DNA of 64,000 nucleotides, taken from contig JALNYY010000003.1 of NCBI GenBank assembly GCA_023229605.1, positions 1-64,000 of the forward strand. The letters run 5' to 3'. Of the stretch, positions 24,051-33,406 are shown piece after piece; position 1 is the stretch's first letter; each line of letters opens with the position of its first letter. The notes beneath the pieces were generated by a model, which was not told where the DNA came from, did not search any database, and saw only the letters and a list, made by a program, of their open reading frames with translations. Source of the DNA: Methylobacter sp. (GTDB taxonomy: Bacteria; Pseudomonadota; Gammaproteobacteria; Methylococcales; Methylomonadaceae). A program made the position numbers and the translations under genes.

Positions 24051-27000
24051 AAGTCGGGATCGGAAGCAGGTTTATGCGACATCAAGCCCGGAGTCTTGTG
24101 CCTTGAGGCCTGCCAGCGTTCCGCCAAGGCCTGCACTATCACGTAAAACACCGGCGTTAACAATAGGCCGAAGAAAGTTACGCCTAACATGCCGCTAAAC
24201 ACCGCAGTACCTAACAGCCGCCGCGATTCCGCCCCCGCCCCTTGGGCTACGACCAGCGGAAACACGCCCATGATGAAAGCGAAAGAAGTCATCAAAATGG
24301 GCCGCAGCCGGATTCTCGCCGCATCCACCGCCGCATCGAAACGGTTGAGCCCGCCCTCATGACGGCGTTTGGCGAATTCCACGATAAGAATGGCGTTCTT
24401 GCTGGCCAATCCCACCAGGACGATAAAACCGACCTGGGTGAAGATGTTGTTGTCCATGCCGCGCAACCATACGCCGATCAGGGAGGATAGTATGCACATG
24501 GGCACGATCAGGATCACCGCAAACGGCAGTGACCAGCTTTCATACTGGGCTGCCAAGGCCAAAAATACGAAGATCACGCTCAGTGGGAAAACCAGCAGGG
24601 CGACGTTTCCGGCCATGATCTGTTGCAGGCTGAGCTCGGTCCATTCAAAGCCGAATCCGTGCGGCAGATCCGCATCCAAGAGTTTATCCATGGTGGCAAT
24701 TGCCTGGCCGGAACTGATTCCGGGCAAGGTGCTGCCGTTAATTTCCGCCGCCGGATACATGTTGTAGCGGGTGATCTTGTCGGGTCCGGTAATCTCCTTG
24801 ACCGACATCAGAGACCCGAGCGGCACCATGCCGCCTTGAAGATTGCGCGTCTTCAGCTCGGCGATGTCCGAAGGTTTCATGCGGAACTGCGAATCGGCCT
24901 GCGCCACCACTTGATAGGTCCTGCCGAATATATCGAAGTCATTGACATAAAGTGAACCCAGGTAAATCTGCAAGGTGTCGAACACTTCTTTCAGCGGCAC
25001 ATCCATGGACTTGGCCCTGGTACGGTCCACATCCAGAAACAGTTGCGGCACTCCTGCACGGAAGGTCGTAAACAGCCCGGCCAGACCCGGTTGCTGGTTG
25101 CCCTTGGCGATCATGTCGTTGACGGTCTTTTGCAACTCGTCGATACCGGCATTGGAGCGATCCTGAACTTGCAGCTTGAAACCGCCCACTGAGCTCATGC
25201 CCCGGATAGGGGGGGGTGCAAATACCGCGATTTGGGCATTCTCGACTTGGGAGAGACGCTGCTGGAGGCTTTTGATTACAGCATCGGCATGAAGTTCCGG
25301 ATGGCCTGTGCGCTGCTCGAAGCTATCCAGCCGTGCGAATATCGTGGCGACGTTGGACTGGCTGGAACCGGTCAAAACCGACCATCCGGCATAGGCGATC
25401 GCATGCTTGACCCCTTTCGTTTCCGTGATAATAGCGGTTGCCTGTTTAACCACTTCCTGGGTGCGCGCCAGCGAGGCCGCGTCGGGCAGCTGCGCAAACA
25501 TAATCAGGTAACCCTGGTCTTGCTGGGGGATGAACCCCAGCGGCACTTTTTCAAAGGCCAGGACATTGAGTCCATTGAGTCCGGCATAGAGCAACAGCAC
25601 GACCGCGCTCATGCGGATCACCCGGCCGATCAGCCGTGCGTAGCCGTTACTGAATGAGACGAAGAATCGGTTGAAGCCGGCGAAGAACCAGCCGAACAGG
25701 CGGTCGAGCAGACGGGTGAACCAGTCCTTGTCGCCATGAGCCCGATCCAGCAACAGCGCGCATAGCGCCGGACTTAAGGTCAGCGAATTGAATGCCGATA
25801 TGATCGTGGACACCGCGATGGTTAACGCAAACTGCTTGTAGAAAGCGCCCGAAACACCGGTGATGAAGGCGGTGGGTACGAACACGGCGACCAGGACCAG
25901 CGCCGTAGCGATGATCGGCCCGACCACTTCTTCCATAGCCTTGCGGGTGGCGTCCCTGGCCGTTAAGCCTAAGGCGATATGGCGCTCCACATTCTCCACG
26001 ACCACGATGGCGTCATCCACGACGATACCGATAGCCAGCACCAGGCCAAACAGCGACAAAGTGTTAAGCGACAAGCCCATTGCCGCCATCACGGCGAAAG
26101 TGCCGATCAAAGAGACCGGTACGGACAGCAGCGGAATGATAGTGGCGCGCCAGTTTTGCAAAAAGATTACAACGACCAGCACGACCAGCAGGATGGCCTC
26201 GATCAGCGTCTTGACCACTGCGTCGATGGACTTCTCCACAAACACCACGGTGTCATAGACAAGCAGATAATCAAGGCCTTCGGGGAAGCGCGGCTTAAGC
26301 TTCTCCATAGCATCGACCACCGCTTTTTTAGTTTCCAGGGCGTTGGAGCCGGGCAACTGGAATATCGCAAGGCCCACGCTGGGTTGGCCGTCCATGAACA
26401 GGCCCGAGTCGTAATCCTTGGCGCCCAGCTCGATCCTGGCCACGTCCTTGAGGCGGGTCACCTGCCCGTCTGTTCCCTGTTTAACAACGATTTCGGCGAA
26501 CTGCGCTGCATCCGTCAGCCGTCCCGTCGTACTGACAGTATACTGAAAATCGGTGTTTTCCTTGGTAGGCTGTTGCCCTACCACGCCCGCCGCAACCTGG
26601 ATATTTTGCTCGCGGACAGCGCTGACCACGTCGTTGGCGGTCAGATTACGGGCGGCAATTTTCTCAGGATTCAGCCACAGGCGCATGCTGTAGTCGCGGG
26701 CGCCGAAAACCATAATATCGCCCACCCCCGGCAACCGCGCCAGGGTATCCTTAAGTTGCAGCAGCGCGTAATTGCTCAAATAAACACTGTCGTAGCGCTT
26801 GTCCGGGGAGATCAGGCTGACTACCAGGCTTAAGTCCGGGCTGCGTTTCTTGACGCTGATGCCTTGCCGGCTCACTTCCTGAGGCAGCTTGGGCTCGGCC
26901 AGCGCCACCCGGTTTTGCACCAGCACCTGGGCTTTGTCCAGATTGGTTCCCGGTTTAAAAGTGACGGTCAGCGCCATGCTGCCGTTGTTGGTGGACTGGG

Positions 27001-27247
27001 AGGACATGTACAACATATCCTCGACGCCGTTCACTTCCTGCTCGATGGGCGTCGCCACGGTTTCGGACACCACTTTGGCGTTGGCGCCGGGATAGACCGT
27101 ACTCACCACCACGGTGGGAGGCGCGATTTCGGGATATTGGGCAATAGGCAGGTCAATCAGCGCCAGCCCGCCGACTATGACAATGACGATGGATAATACC
27201 GCCGCAAAAATCGGGCGGTCGATAAAAAAGTGGGTGAACCGGTTCAT
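24047..27247 (-). CDS. RND multidrug efflux permease, HAE1 (AcrB/MexB-like)
   Basis: This 1066-residue trimeric inner-membrane pump exports drugs and other amphiphiles using the proton gradient. It has the start MNRFTHFFIDRPIFAAVLSI, the paired aspartates of the proton relay in GIVVDDAIVVVENVER (about 407-408), the relay lysine in GLASKNAILIVEFAKRRHEGG, and the RPILMTSFAFIMGVFPL block. Two large periplasmic loops lie between helices 1-2 and 7-8. The length matches the class. It is the middle gene of a tightly overlapping operon. Confidence 0.95.
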   Translation of the reverse strand: MNRFTHFFIDRPIFAAVLSIVIVIVGGLALIDLPIAQYPEIAPPTVVVSTVYPGANAKVVSETVATPIEQEVNGVEDMLYMSSQSTNNGSMALTVTFKPGTNLDKAQVLVQNRVALAEPKLPQEVSRQGISVKKRSPDLSLVVSLISPDKRYDSVYLSNYALLQLKDTLARLPGVGDIMVFGARDYSMRLWLNPEKIAARNLTANDVVSAVREQNIQVAAGVVGQQPTKENTDFQYTVSTTGRLTDAAQFAEIVVKQGTDGQVTRLKDVARIELGAKDYDSGLFMDGQPSVGLAIFQLPGSNALETKKAVVDAMEKLKPRFPEGLDYLLVYDTVVFVEKSIDAVVKTLIEAILLVVLVVVIFLQNWRATIIPLLSVPVSLIGTFAVMAAMGLSLNTLSLFGLVLAIGIVVDDAIVVVENVERHIALGLTARDATRKAMEEVVGPIIATALVLVAVFVPTAFITGVSGAFYKQFALTIAVSTIISAFNSLTLSPALCALLLDRAHGDKDWFTRLLDRLFGWFFAGFNRFFVSFSNGYARLIGRVIRMSAVVLLLYAGLNGLNVLAFEKVPLGFIPQQDQGYLIMFAQLPDAASLARTQEVVKQATAIITETKGVKHAIAYAGWSVLTGSSQSNVATIFARLDSFEQRTGHPELHADAVIKSLQQRLSQVENAQIAVFAPPPIRGMSSVGGFKLQVQDRSNAGIDELQKTVNDMIAKGNQQPGLAGLFTTFRAGVPQLFLDVDRTRAKSMDVPLKEVFDTLQIYLGSLYVNDFDIFGRTYQVVAQADSQFRMKPSDIAELKTRNLQGGMVPLGSLMSVKEITGPDKITRYNMYPAAEINGSTLPGISSGQAIATMDKLLDADLPHGFGFEWTELSLQQIMAGNVALLVFPLSVIFVFLALAAQYESWSLPFAVILIVPMCILSSLIGVWLRGMDNNIFTQVGFIVLVGLASKNAILIVEFAKRRHEGGLNRFDAAVDAARIRLRPILMTSFAFIMGVFPLVVAQGAGAESRRLLGTAVFSGMLGVTFFGLLLTPVFYVIVQALAERWQASRHKTPGLMSHKPASDPDL

Positions 27248-28413
27248 GGCTTCAACTCTCCATCAGATCCGGCGAGCGGAATGCGTTCAGGATTTACCTT
27301 GATACCCGCTTTGAGTTTCTGAATGCCTTCGATAACTGCCCATTCATCAGGCTTCAGCCCTTGGGTGATCACATGGGATTGCCCGATATGCGCTCCGAGT
27401 TTCACGGTGCGATATTCCACCTGGTTGTCCTGATTGACCACCCACACAAAGCTTTGCGCCTGATCCGTACCGATAGCCCGGTCGGGAAGCAGGATAGCTG
27501 GATACGGATCGCTTGCCCGAACCCGCATACGGGCGAAAAATCCGGAGCTTAACAATTCGTCCGGGTTGGCGAATACGCCCCGCACCGTCAGGGTGCCAGT
27601 GGCCGCATCTTCACGCGGCGATATATAGTCGAGATGCCCCTTATGAGGGAAATTAAGCTCATCAGCCACTTCCACCTCGACCGCAGTCCGTTCATCGCCC
27701 AGACTGCCTCGACCTTCTTTGTAGGCTTGGCGCCGGTATTTCAGTACCGAACGTTCGTCCGCATCGGCGTATACATAGACCGGGTCGGTGGAGACTATGA
27801 AGGTCAACAAGGTCGAATCGCTTCCGCCGCCGTTGACCACATTACCCGCGGTGATCATCTCGCGGCCGATCCGGCCGTCTATCGGGGAGCGTACTTTGGT
27901 AAACTCCAGATTCAACCGTGCAGTGTAGACATTGGCTTCGGCAGACTGAACGGCGGCAAAAGTTTCACGAAGCCCTTTGCTGCGGGCATCATGCTCTTCC
28001 GCGGAAATTGCTTTGGCGTGGAACAAACGTTCGGCCCGCGCCAAGTCATTTTTTGCCAATTCGTGCCGGGATTTAGCGCCTTCCAGTTCAGCTTCGGCAT
28101 AGTTCAGTTGCGCAGTGAACGGTTTCGGATCGATTAGGAATAAAAGATCGCCTTTGCTTACCTTGTCTCCCGCTTTGAAGTTCACTTTCTCCAGATAGCC
28201 GCTTACCCTGGCGCGGACGTCTACCGAGTTAACCGCCTCGATGCGGCCCGTGTATTCGTCCCATTCAGTGACTTCCTGCGACAGGGGTTGCGCTATTTTG
28301 ACATTGGGCAACGGGCGCTGACCGGGCTGGGACCCCGAGTCGTCATGGCTTCCGCACCCGGCTATCGCTATCAGGGTGACGGCGGCCAGCAGGCTGTTTC
28401 GTGTGCGCCGCAT
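27244..28413 (-). CDS. RND efflux periplasmic adaptor (MexA-like)
   Basis: This membrane-fusion protein joins the permease to the outer-membrane channel. From the ATG at 28413 it starts with the lipoprotein signal MRRTRNSLLAAVTLIAIAGC, preceded by GGAAAG. The longer frame to 28533 would put 40 extra residues before the signal, so I prefer the shorter start. The lipoyl half-motifs are VRARVSGYLEKVNFKAGDKV and FTKVRSPIDGRIGR, with a helical hairpin between (AKNDLARAERLF). Its stop overlaps the permease start (ATGA). Confidence 0.9.
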   Translation of the reverse strand: MRRTRNSLLAAVTLIAIAGCGSHDDSGSQPGQRPLPNVKIAQPLSQEVTEWDEYTGRIEAVNSVDVRARVSGYLEKVNFKAGDKVSKGDLLFLIDPKPFTAQLNYAEAELEGAKSRHELAKNDLARAERLFHAKAISAEEHDARSKGLRETFAAVQSAEANVYTARLNLEFTKVRSPIDGRIGREMITAGNVVNGGGSDSTLLTFIVSTDPVYVYADADERSVLKYRRQAYKEGRGSLGDERTAVEVEVADELNFPHKGHLDYISPREDAATGTLTVRGVFANPDELLSSGFFARMRVRASDPYPAILLPDRAIGTDQAQSFVWVVNQDNQVEYRTVKLGAHIGQSHVITQGLKPDEWAVIEGIQKLKAGIKVNPERIPLAGSDGELKP

Positions 28414-28574
28414 CGATGTCTTTCCGTTCGCCGCAGCTCTCTGATGCCATGCTGTATTAAATGCTGCAGGGCTTGATTCCCTTGGGGGACTTAAGCGGTA
28501 GATAGCAGCCGACATGCGCGTTTCTTTTTTCATCCTTTTACACCCTGCTCTTCAATAGAAAAATGGTAAGGCAT

Positions 28575-28602
28575 ATTATCATTTAATTTGAGGTATGATA
28601 AT
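28575..28602. promoter_or_regulatory. Candidate TetR operator between efflux operon and regulator
   Basis: ATTATCAT (28575-28582) and ATGATAAT (28595-28602) are exact inverted repeats 12 bases apart. They sit about 20 bp before the TetR gene in the shared region with the divergent pump operon. Position and symmetry fit autoregulation and repression of the pump. Confidence 0.55.
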
Positions 28603-28622
28603 GTTTTGAACAAATAAATTTT

Positions 28623-29321
28623 ATGAGCACTACAACTATGGTTAAATGCGGGCGACCTCGTAAAGGAGAAGAGCTTCTAAGCCGAGATCGATTACTGGAT
28701 ACCGCCATCAGTCTTTTCCTTGAATACGGCTACGGCAACCTTAGTCTGGAAAATATCGCCAGGGATGCGCGCGTGTCAATGCGAACCATCTATAGCCAGT
28801 TCGGAGGCAAGGCCGGGCTATTCGGTGCAGTGATCAGGCGTTGCAGCGACCAATTCGTCACCAGCCTGTCGGAGGGGCACGTTTTGGAGAGTTCTCCGGA
28901 GGAAGCGCTAACGTCTTTTGCCAAACAGTTCCTGTTCCGCATTACGAGGCCGGATGTGGTGCGCATACGCGCGGTACTGATCGGCGAGGCACTACGATTC
29001 CCCGATCTCGCTATTCAATTTTATGAACAAGGGCCGCAACGCACACTTGATCATCTCACGCAGTTTTTCGCCCGGCATCAGCAAACAGGCTATTTTGCCG
29101 CAATAGATCCCCATTTTCTCGCCGACCAATTCTTGAGCGCATTGCGCAGTGAACGGTTTCAAAAACTACAACTTGGTTTGGAACTGGCGCCCGACGAGGC
29201 GGAAATCGATGTTTGGGTACGGCAGACCGTGGGTTTGTTCCTGCATGGCAGCCTGAAAGACAGATCAAGCAATACGAAGGGAGAAGTTTCTACCGTATGT
29301 CAATCCACATTAAGCAATTAA
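28623..29321 (+). CDS. TetR-family transcriptional regulator of the efflux operon
   Basis: This 232-residue regulator has an N-terminal TetR HTH (about 18-65) with RLLDTAISLFLEYGYGNLSLENIARDARVSMRTIYSQF split over two helices. The longer C-terminal domain is of the AefR-like TetR_C type and would sense a ligand. It is divergent from the RND operon and next to a palindrome, so it is presumably its repressor. It starts with ATG at 28623, and an M6 start is also possible. Confidence 0.9.
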   Translation: MSTTTMVKCGRPRKGEELLSRDRLLDTAISLFLEYGYGNLSLENIARDARVSMRTIYSQFGGKAGLFGAVIRRCSDQFVTSLSEGHVLESSPEEALTSFAKQFLFRITRPDVVRIRAVLIGEALRFPDLAIQFYEQGPQRTLDHLTQFFARHQQTGYFAAIDPHFLADQFLSALRSERFQKLQLGLELAPDEAEIDVWVRQTVGLFLHGSLKDRSSNTKGEVSTVCQSTLSN

Positions 29322-29408
29322 GCTAAGCTAATAAAAAGACACTAAATATTGATTTTTTCGGCATCTTGTCTAAGCTTTCAATAACTGGAATTAGATCGGG
29401 GAAAAATC

Positions 29409-29774
29409 ATGAAAGTGGCTGTTTTCTTGAAGATGTTATTGAAGGCCATTAAACGAATATCAGGCGTTGCCGGTTTTGTTCTTTGTTGCTCGATACCCGC
29501 ATATGCAGGCACGCCCAAAGCATTTGATAAGCCGGCTCCCGCTCCCAATTTGATATTAACACTACCGGATCAATGGCTTGCAGCGGAGAAATCAAGCCCG
29601 TCAATCACCTCGAATGTGCTGGCACACCATAACGGTAACGAAACTCAAACGTTTGCACTAAAAAGAAAACCGGTTAATGTGGACTGTGATATGGATGTTG
29701 TTCAGAACACGTTAGGCGATGCTCCTCTCAGTAATCGATTCTTTGGGGAATGCGACCTTCATTATCATTATTGA
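29409..29774 (+). CDS. Exported small protein of unknown function
   Basis: This 121-residue protein has a signal peptide (about 1-34, cleavage after AYA) and a mature part of about 85 residues. The mature part has a PAPAPNLILTLPDQW segment and two cysteines near the end (VDCDMDV and GECDLHYHY) that could form a disulfide. I recognise no family. GGGG lies before the ATG. It follows the TetR gene by 87 bp but need not be cotranscribed with it. Confidence 0.6.
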   Translation: MKVAVFLKMLLKAIKRISGVAGFVLCCSIPAYAGTPKAFDKPAPAPNLILTLPDQWLAAEKSSPSITSNVLAHHNGNETQTFALKRKPVNVDCDMDVVQNTLGDAPLSNRFFGECDLHYHY

Positions 29775-29855
29775 AAAATCCTTGCGCCCCTACAGCATTC
29801 TGACGCAGTTATCTTTCCCTGACAATCGCGCTGATGGCTGATAAGGATTGAATAA

Positions 29856-30641
29856 TTACGGCGCAATCATGCCGTTTTGCAGGTAACCCTCTTCATAATT
29901 GAAAACAATTTCAGCGTCAGGCAGTATTAGCCCTTCATCTTTGCCTTTGTAATCAAGACGAAACAGCATGTCTTTAATGACGTTAATGCGGGCGGTTTTT
30001 TTATCGCCAGCCTTGACCACAGTCCATGGCGCGTTGATATGATGAGTTCTGGCAAGCATGACGTTACGGGCAAGGCTGTATTCATCCCAATACTTAGTCG
30101 CCGCTTTATCAATGGGGCTGCTTTTCCATTGCTTGAGCGGATTTTGCTCCCGGTCTTTCAGGCGTTTCTTTTGTTCATCCCGGCTGATATCCAGATAATA
30201 TTTCAGCAGTTTGATGCCGGACCGAACCAGCATCTGCTCGAAGTCGGGCACGGTTTCAAGAAATTCATGGTATTGGCCATCGGTACAAAAACCCATCACG
30301 CGTTCCACACCGGCACGGTTGTACCAGCTGCGGTTGAATAACACCATTTCCTGGGCGGCGGGAAGATGCGCGGCGTAACGCTGAAAATACCAACTGCTGT
30401 TGTCCCGGTCGGAAGGCTTGCCGAGAGCCACCGTGCGCGTTTCGCGAGGGCTTAGATATTGGGTAATGCGTTTTATAGTGCCGTCTTTTCCGGCGCCATC
30501 CCGCCCTTCAAAGATGATCAGAATCTTATCGTCATGCTTGATAATATGATTCTGGAGTTTGACCAGTTCGATTTGCAACTGGGTCAGGTTTTTTTTGTAA
30601 TTTTCCCCGTCGATCATTTTCTTATCGTGTTTTTTTGTCAT
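29856..30641 (-). CDS. ppk2: Polyphosphate kinase 2 family protein
   Basis: This 261-residue PPK2 transfers phosphate between polyphosphate and nucleoside diphosphates (or monophosphates) in the cytoplasm. Walker A GRDGAGKDGTIKRI is at about 47-60. The lid and Walker B region are ETRTVALGKPSDRDNSSWYF and LFNRSWYNRAGVERVMGF, and KYYLDISRDEQKKRL is further on. It starts 31 bp after the stop of mgtA, so it is the second gene of a likely operon that links Mg2+ uptake with polyphosphate, a Mg-chelating polymer. Confidence 0.92.
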   Translation of the reverse strand: MTKKHDKKMIDGENYKKNLTQLQIELVKLQNHIIKHDDKILIIFEGRDGAGKDGTIKRITQYLSPRETRTVALGKPSDRDNSSWYFQRYAAHLPAAQEMVLFNRSWYNRAGVERVMGFCTDGQYHEFLETVPDFEQMLVRSGIKLLKYYLDISRDEQKKRLKDREQNPLKQWKSSPIDKAATKYWDEYSLARNVMLARTHHINAPWTVVKAGDKKTARINVIKDMLFRLDYKGKDEGLILPDAEIVFNYEEGYLQNGMIAP

Positions 30642-30672
30642 GATTCATGTGCCTCAGGAGTGAAAACTAAAA

Positions 30673-33210
30673 CTATATTTTTACCAAGCGATAAAAAATG
30701 AGTTTCGCTATTTCAGCGGTTGAGATATACAGCATAACGATTACGCCAAGCAAGCCGAGTAAAGATAGCGGCAGTGGTTCAAAGCCTATTAACGGCGCAA
30801 TCGGCGTATAGGGTAACGCCAAGGTGACGGCGACGATAGTGAGTGTTGCTGCGGCCAGATATTTGCCGGGGCGAGTGGAAAAAAACGGTTTGCTGCTGCG
30901 CACCACAAAAACGATCAGCGCGGCTGAAACAACGGATTCCAGAAACCAGGCGGTGCGGAATTGTTCCACCGGGACATCCAGCGACAACAGCAGGCCGAAC
31001 GTCATGTAATCGAACAGCGAACTGACGATGCCGAAAGTGATCATGAATTTACGGATGAACTTGATATCCCAGCGCCTGGGTTGGGATACCATGTCCGCAT
31101 CGACATTATCCGAAGCGATAGTCATTTCCGGAAAATCGGTCAGCAGGTTGGTCAACAGGATTTGCTTGGGCAATAACGGCAGAAAGGGCAGGAACAAGGA
31201 TGCGCCCGCCATGCTGAACATGTTGCCGAAGTTCGAGCTGGTCGCCATGAACACGTATTTCAAGGTGTTGGCGAACGTGATGCGCCCTTCGCGAACGCCT
31301 TGCACCAGTACCGCCAGATCTTTTTCCAGCAGAACGATTTGGGCGGTTTCCTTGGCGATGTCGGCGGCGCTGTCGACAGAAATGCCGACATCGGCGGCAT
31401 GCAGCGCCGACACGTCATTAATGCCGTCGCCCATATAGCCGACCACGAAACCGGCTTTTTTCAACGCAATGATGATGCGTTCTTTCTGGTTGGGTTCGAC
31501 TTCGGCGAATAAATCGACGTCAGCCACTTTATTGATCAATGCCGGGCCGCTCATTTGCGCAATCTCCGGGCCGGTAAGAATTTCGTGTTCCGCCAGCCCC
31601 AGTTGCTTGCTGACTGTGGCCGCCACCAGACGGTTGTCGCCGGTAATGATTTTTAGCGTCACGCCCAGTTCGCGCAATTGATTGATGGTCTCTGCGCAAT
31701 CCGCTTTGGGCGGGTCGAAAAACAACAGAAAGCCTAAAAACCGCATTCCGGCCTCATCGGTCTTATCAATCCGCGTTTTGGAATCCATCGGCTTATAGGC
31801 CAGCCCCAAGGTGCGGAATCCCTGGCGGCTGAAATCTTCATAACGCTGCTGAATCCGGTCGCCGACCGATTCTATCGGCGCCAACGAGCCGTCGGCATTT
31901 TCCGCTACCGAGCAGGCGGCAAGAATATTGATCAACGCGCCTTTGGTGACCAGCAGGTTTTCACCTTGATTTGAAACCAGCAGGCTTAAGCGTTTGCGGT
32001 AAAAGTCATAGGGAATTTCCGCCAGCTTTTCGCAGCCGGTTAGATCGAATTGCCGGTGTTGTCGGATCGCTTCGTCGATGGGGTTGTTGAACCCTGTTTC
32101 ATAAACGGAATTGAGGTAGGCGTAAAAGGACACTTTGTCGCTGGTCTTGCCGGACAGATCCAGCGTGTCGCGCAGATGCACTGCGCCTTCGGTCAGGGTG
32201 CCGGTTTTATCCGAACACAGCACGTTCATGCTGCCGAAGTTTTCGATGGAAGCCAGCTGTTTGACGATGACTTTTTGTTCGGCCATGCGCTTGGCGCCGT
32301 GAGCCAGATTGATGCTGATGATGGCCGGCAGTAATTGCGGCGTTAAGCCCACGGCCAGCGCCAGCGCGAATAAAAACGACTCCAGCACCGGTTTTTCAAG
32401 ATAGACGTTTACCGCAAAAATCAGCATGACCAGTATCAGCGTGATTTCCATCAACAGATAACCAAAGCGCCTGATGCCGCGTTCAAACTCGGTTTCAGGC
32501 GCTTTCAGCTTAATGCGCAGGGAAAGTTTCCCGAATTCCGTCGATTGCCCTGTCGCAACCACCAGCGCTGTTGCGGCGCCGCTTTGCACGTGCGTTCCCA
32601 TCCATAACACATTGGTGCGCCGGCTTAATGGGCTATCTGCCGGCAACACGCCGGGCAGTTTTTCGACCGGATAGCTTTCTCCGGTCAGTATGGCTTCGTC
32701 AATAAACAGGTTATCGGATTCCAGAATCAGGCAATCCCCGGGAATAACGTCTCCGGCTTTTAACAATACAATATCGCCGGGAATCAGGTCTTCGGCGGCA
32801 ATCTCCGTCGTTGTGCCGCCCCGAATCACGCTGACCTTGATTTGCACGATCTTGAGCAGTTCTTCTATGGCGCTGGCCGCCCCTTTTTCCTGCCAGAATC
32901 CGAGCAAACCGCTGACCAATACAATCGTTAAAATGATCGCGGCATCCAGCCGGTCATGTAAATAAAATGACAGGCCGGTGGCAAAAAGCAGTATCAGAAT
33001 AATCGAGTTTTTGAACTGGGCGAAAAACAGCCGCAAATTCCCCGTTTGCTTTTTGTTGTTCAGCCGGTTTGCGCCGTAGCGCTTTATGCGCAGGCCGGCT
33101 TCTTCATTGCTTAAGCCTTGAAGCGTTGCAGCCAGTTGTTTGAGTTGTTGTTCTGCAGGAATACTCCAGAATGCGTTGTCGGTTGGATCAGGTTTCGAAC
33201 TGTTTATCAT
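30673..33210 (-). CDS. mgtA: Magnesium-translocating P-type ATPase
   Basis: This 845-residue inner-membrane P3B ATPase imports Mg2+. The phosphorylation site CSDKTGTLTEG is at about 337. Also visible are the TGES dephosphorylation motif, KGAL in the nucleotide domain (VTKGALINILAA), and VVGYMGDGINDVSALHAADV. About ten membrane helices are present, and the N-terminus matches MgtA/MgtB. No MgtL-like leader ORF is obvious in the 196 bp upstream. ppk2 follows directly. Confidence 0.93.
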   Translation of the reverse strand: MINSSKPDPTDNAFWSIPAEQQLKQLAATLQGLSNEEAGLRIKRYGANRLNNKKQTGNLRLFFAQFKNSIILILLFATGLSFYLHDRLDAAIILTIVLVSGLLGFWQEKGAASAIEELLKIVQIKVSVIRGGTTTEIAAEDLIPGDIVLLKAGDVIPGDCLILESDNLFIDEAILTGESYPVEKLPGVLPADSPLSRRTNVLWMGTHVQSGAATALVVATGQSTEFGKLSLRIKLKAPETEFERGIRRFGYLLMEITLILVMLIFAVNVYLEKPVLESFLFALALAVGLTPQLLPAIISINLAHGAKRMAEQKVIVKQLASIENFGSMNVLCSDKTGTLTEGAVHLRDTLDLSGKTSDKVSFYAYLNSVYETGFNNPIDEAIRQHRQFDLTGCEKLAEIPYDFYRKRLSLLVSNQGENLLVTKGALINILAACSVAENADGSLAPIESVGDRIQQRYEDFSRQGFRTLGLAYKPMDSKTRIDKTDEAGMRFLGFLLFFDPPKADCAETINQLRELGVTLKIITGDNRLVAATVSKQLGLAEHEILTGPEIAQMSGPALINKVADVDLFAEVEPNQKERIIIALKKAGFVVGYMGDGINDVSALHAADVGISVDSAADIAKETAQIVLLEKDLAVLVQGVREGRITFANTLKYVFMATSSNFGNMFSMAGASLFLPFLPLLPKQILLTNLLTDFPEMTIASDNVDADMVSQPRRWDIKFIRKFMITFGIVSSLFDYMTFGLLLSLDVPVEQFRTAWFLESVVSAALIVFVVRSSKPFFSTRPGKYLAAATLTIVAVTLALPYTPIAPLIGFEPLPLSLLGLLGVIVMLYISTAEIAKLIFYRLVKI

Positions 33211-33406
33211 GCTAAATCCTGGTTGTGATTCCGTGTGGTGCGCCGTTATTTCAGTTTACGGCATTCCTTGATACTAAACTGACGAGCAATGGATTAAACC
33301 TGTAACGTGGCGTGAATATCGATCCTGAATGTAGTTTTGTCAATCGACAGTCCAATATCAGCCTGCGTGATTAAACAATGCTTTGCATCTTGGGGCATCC
33401 TGCGCA

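Noticed and set aside
25979..26833. 284-codon open frame opposite the RND permease
   Set aside because: It is antisense to a well-supported gene, has no family features, and its long frame follows from codon bias of the real gene.
33211..33406. MgtL-type leader or Mg riboswitch before mgtA
   Set aside because: No short proline- or acidic-rich leader frame or M-box-like structure could be made out by eye.
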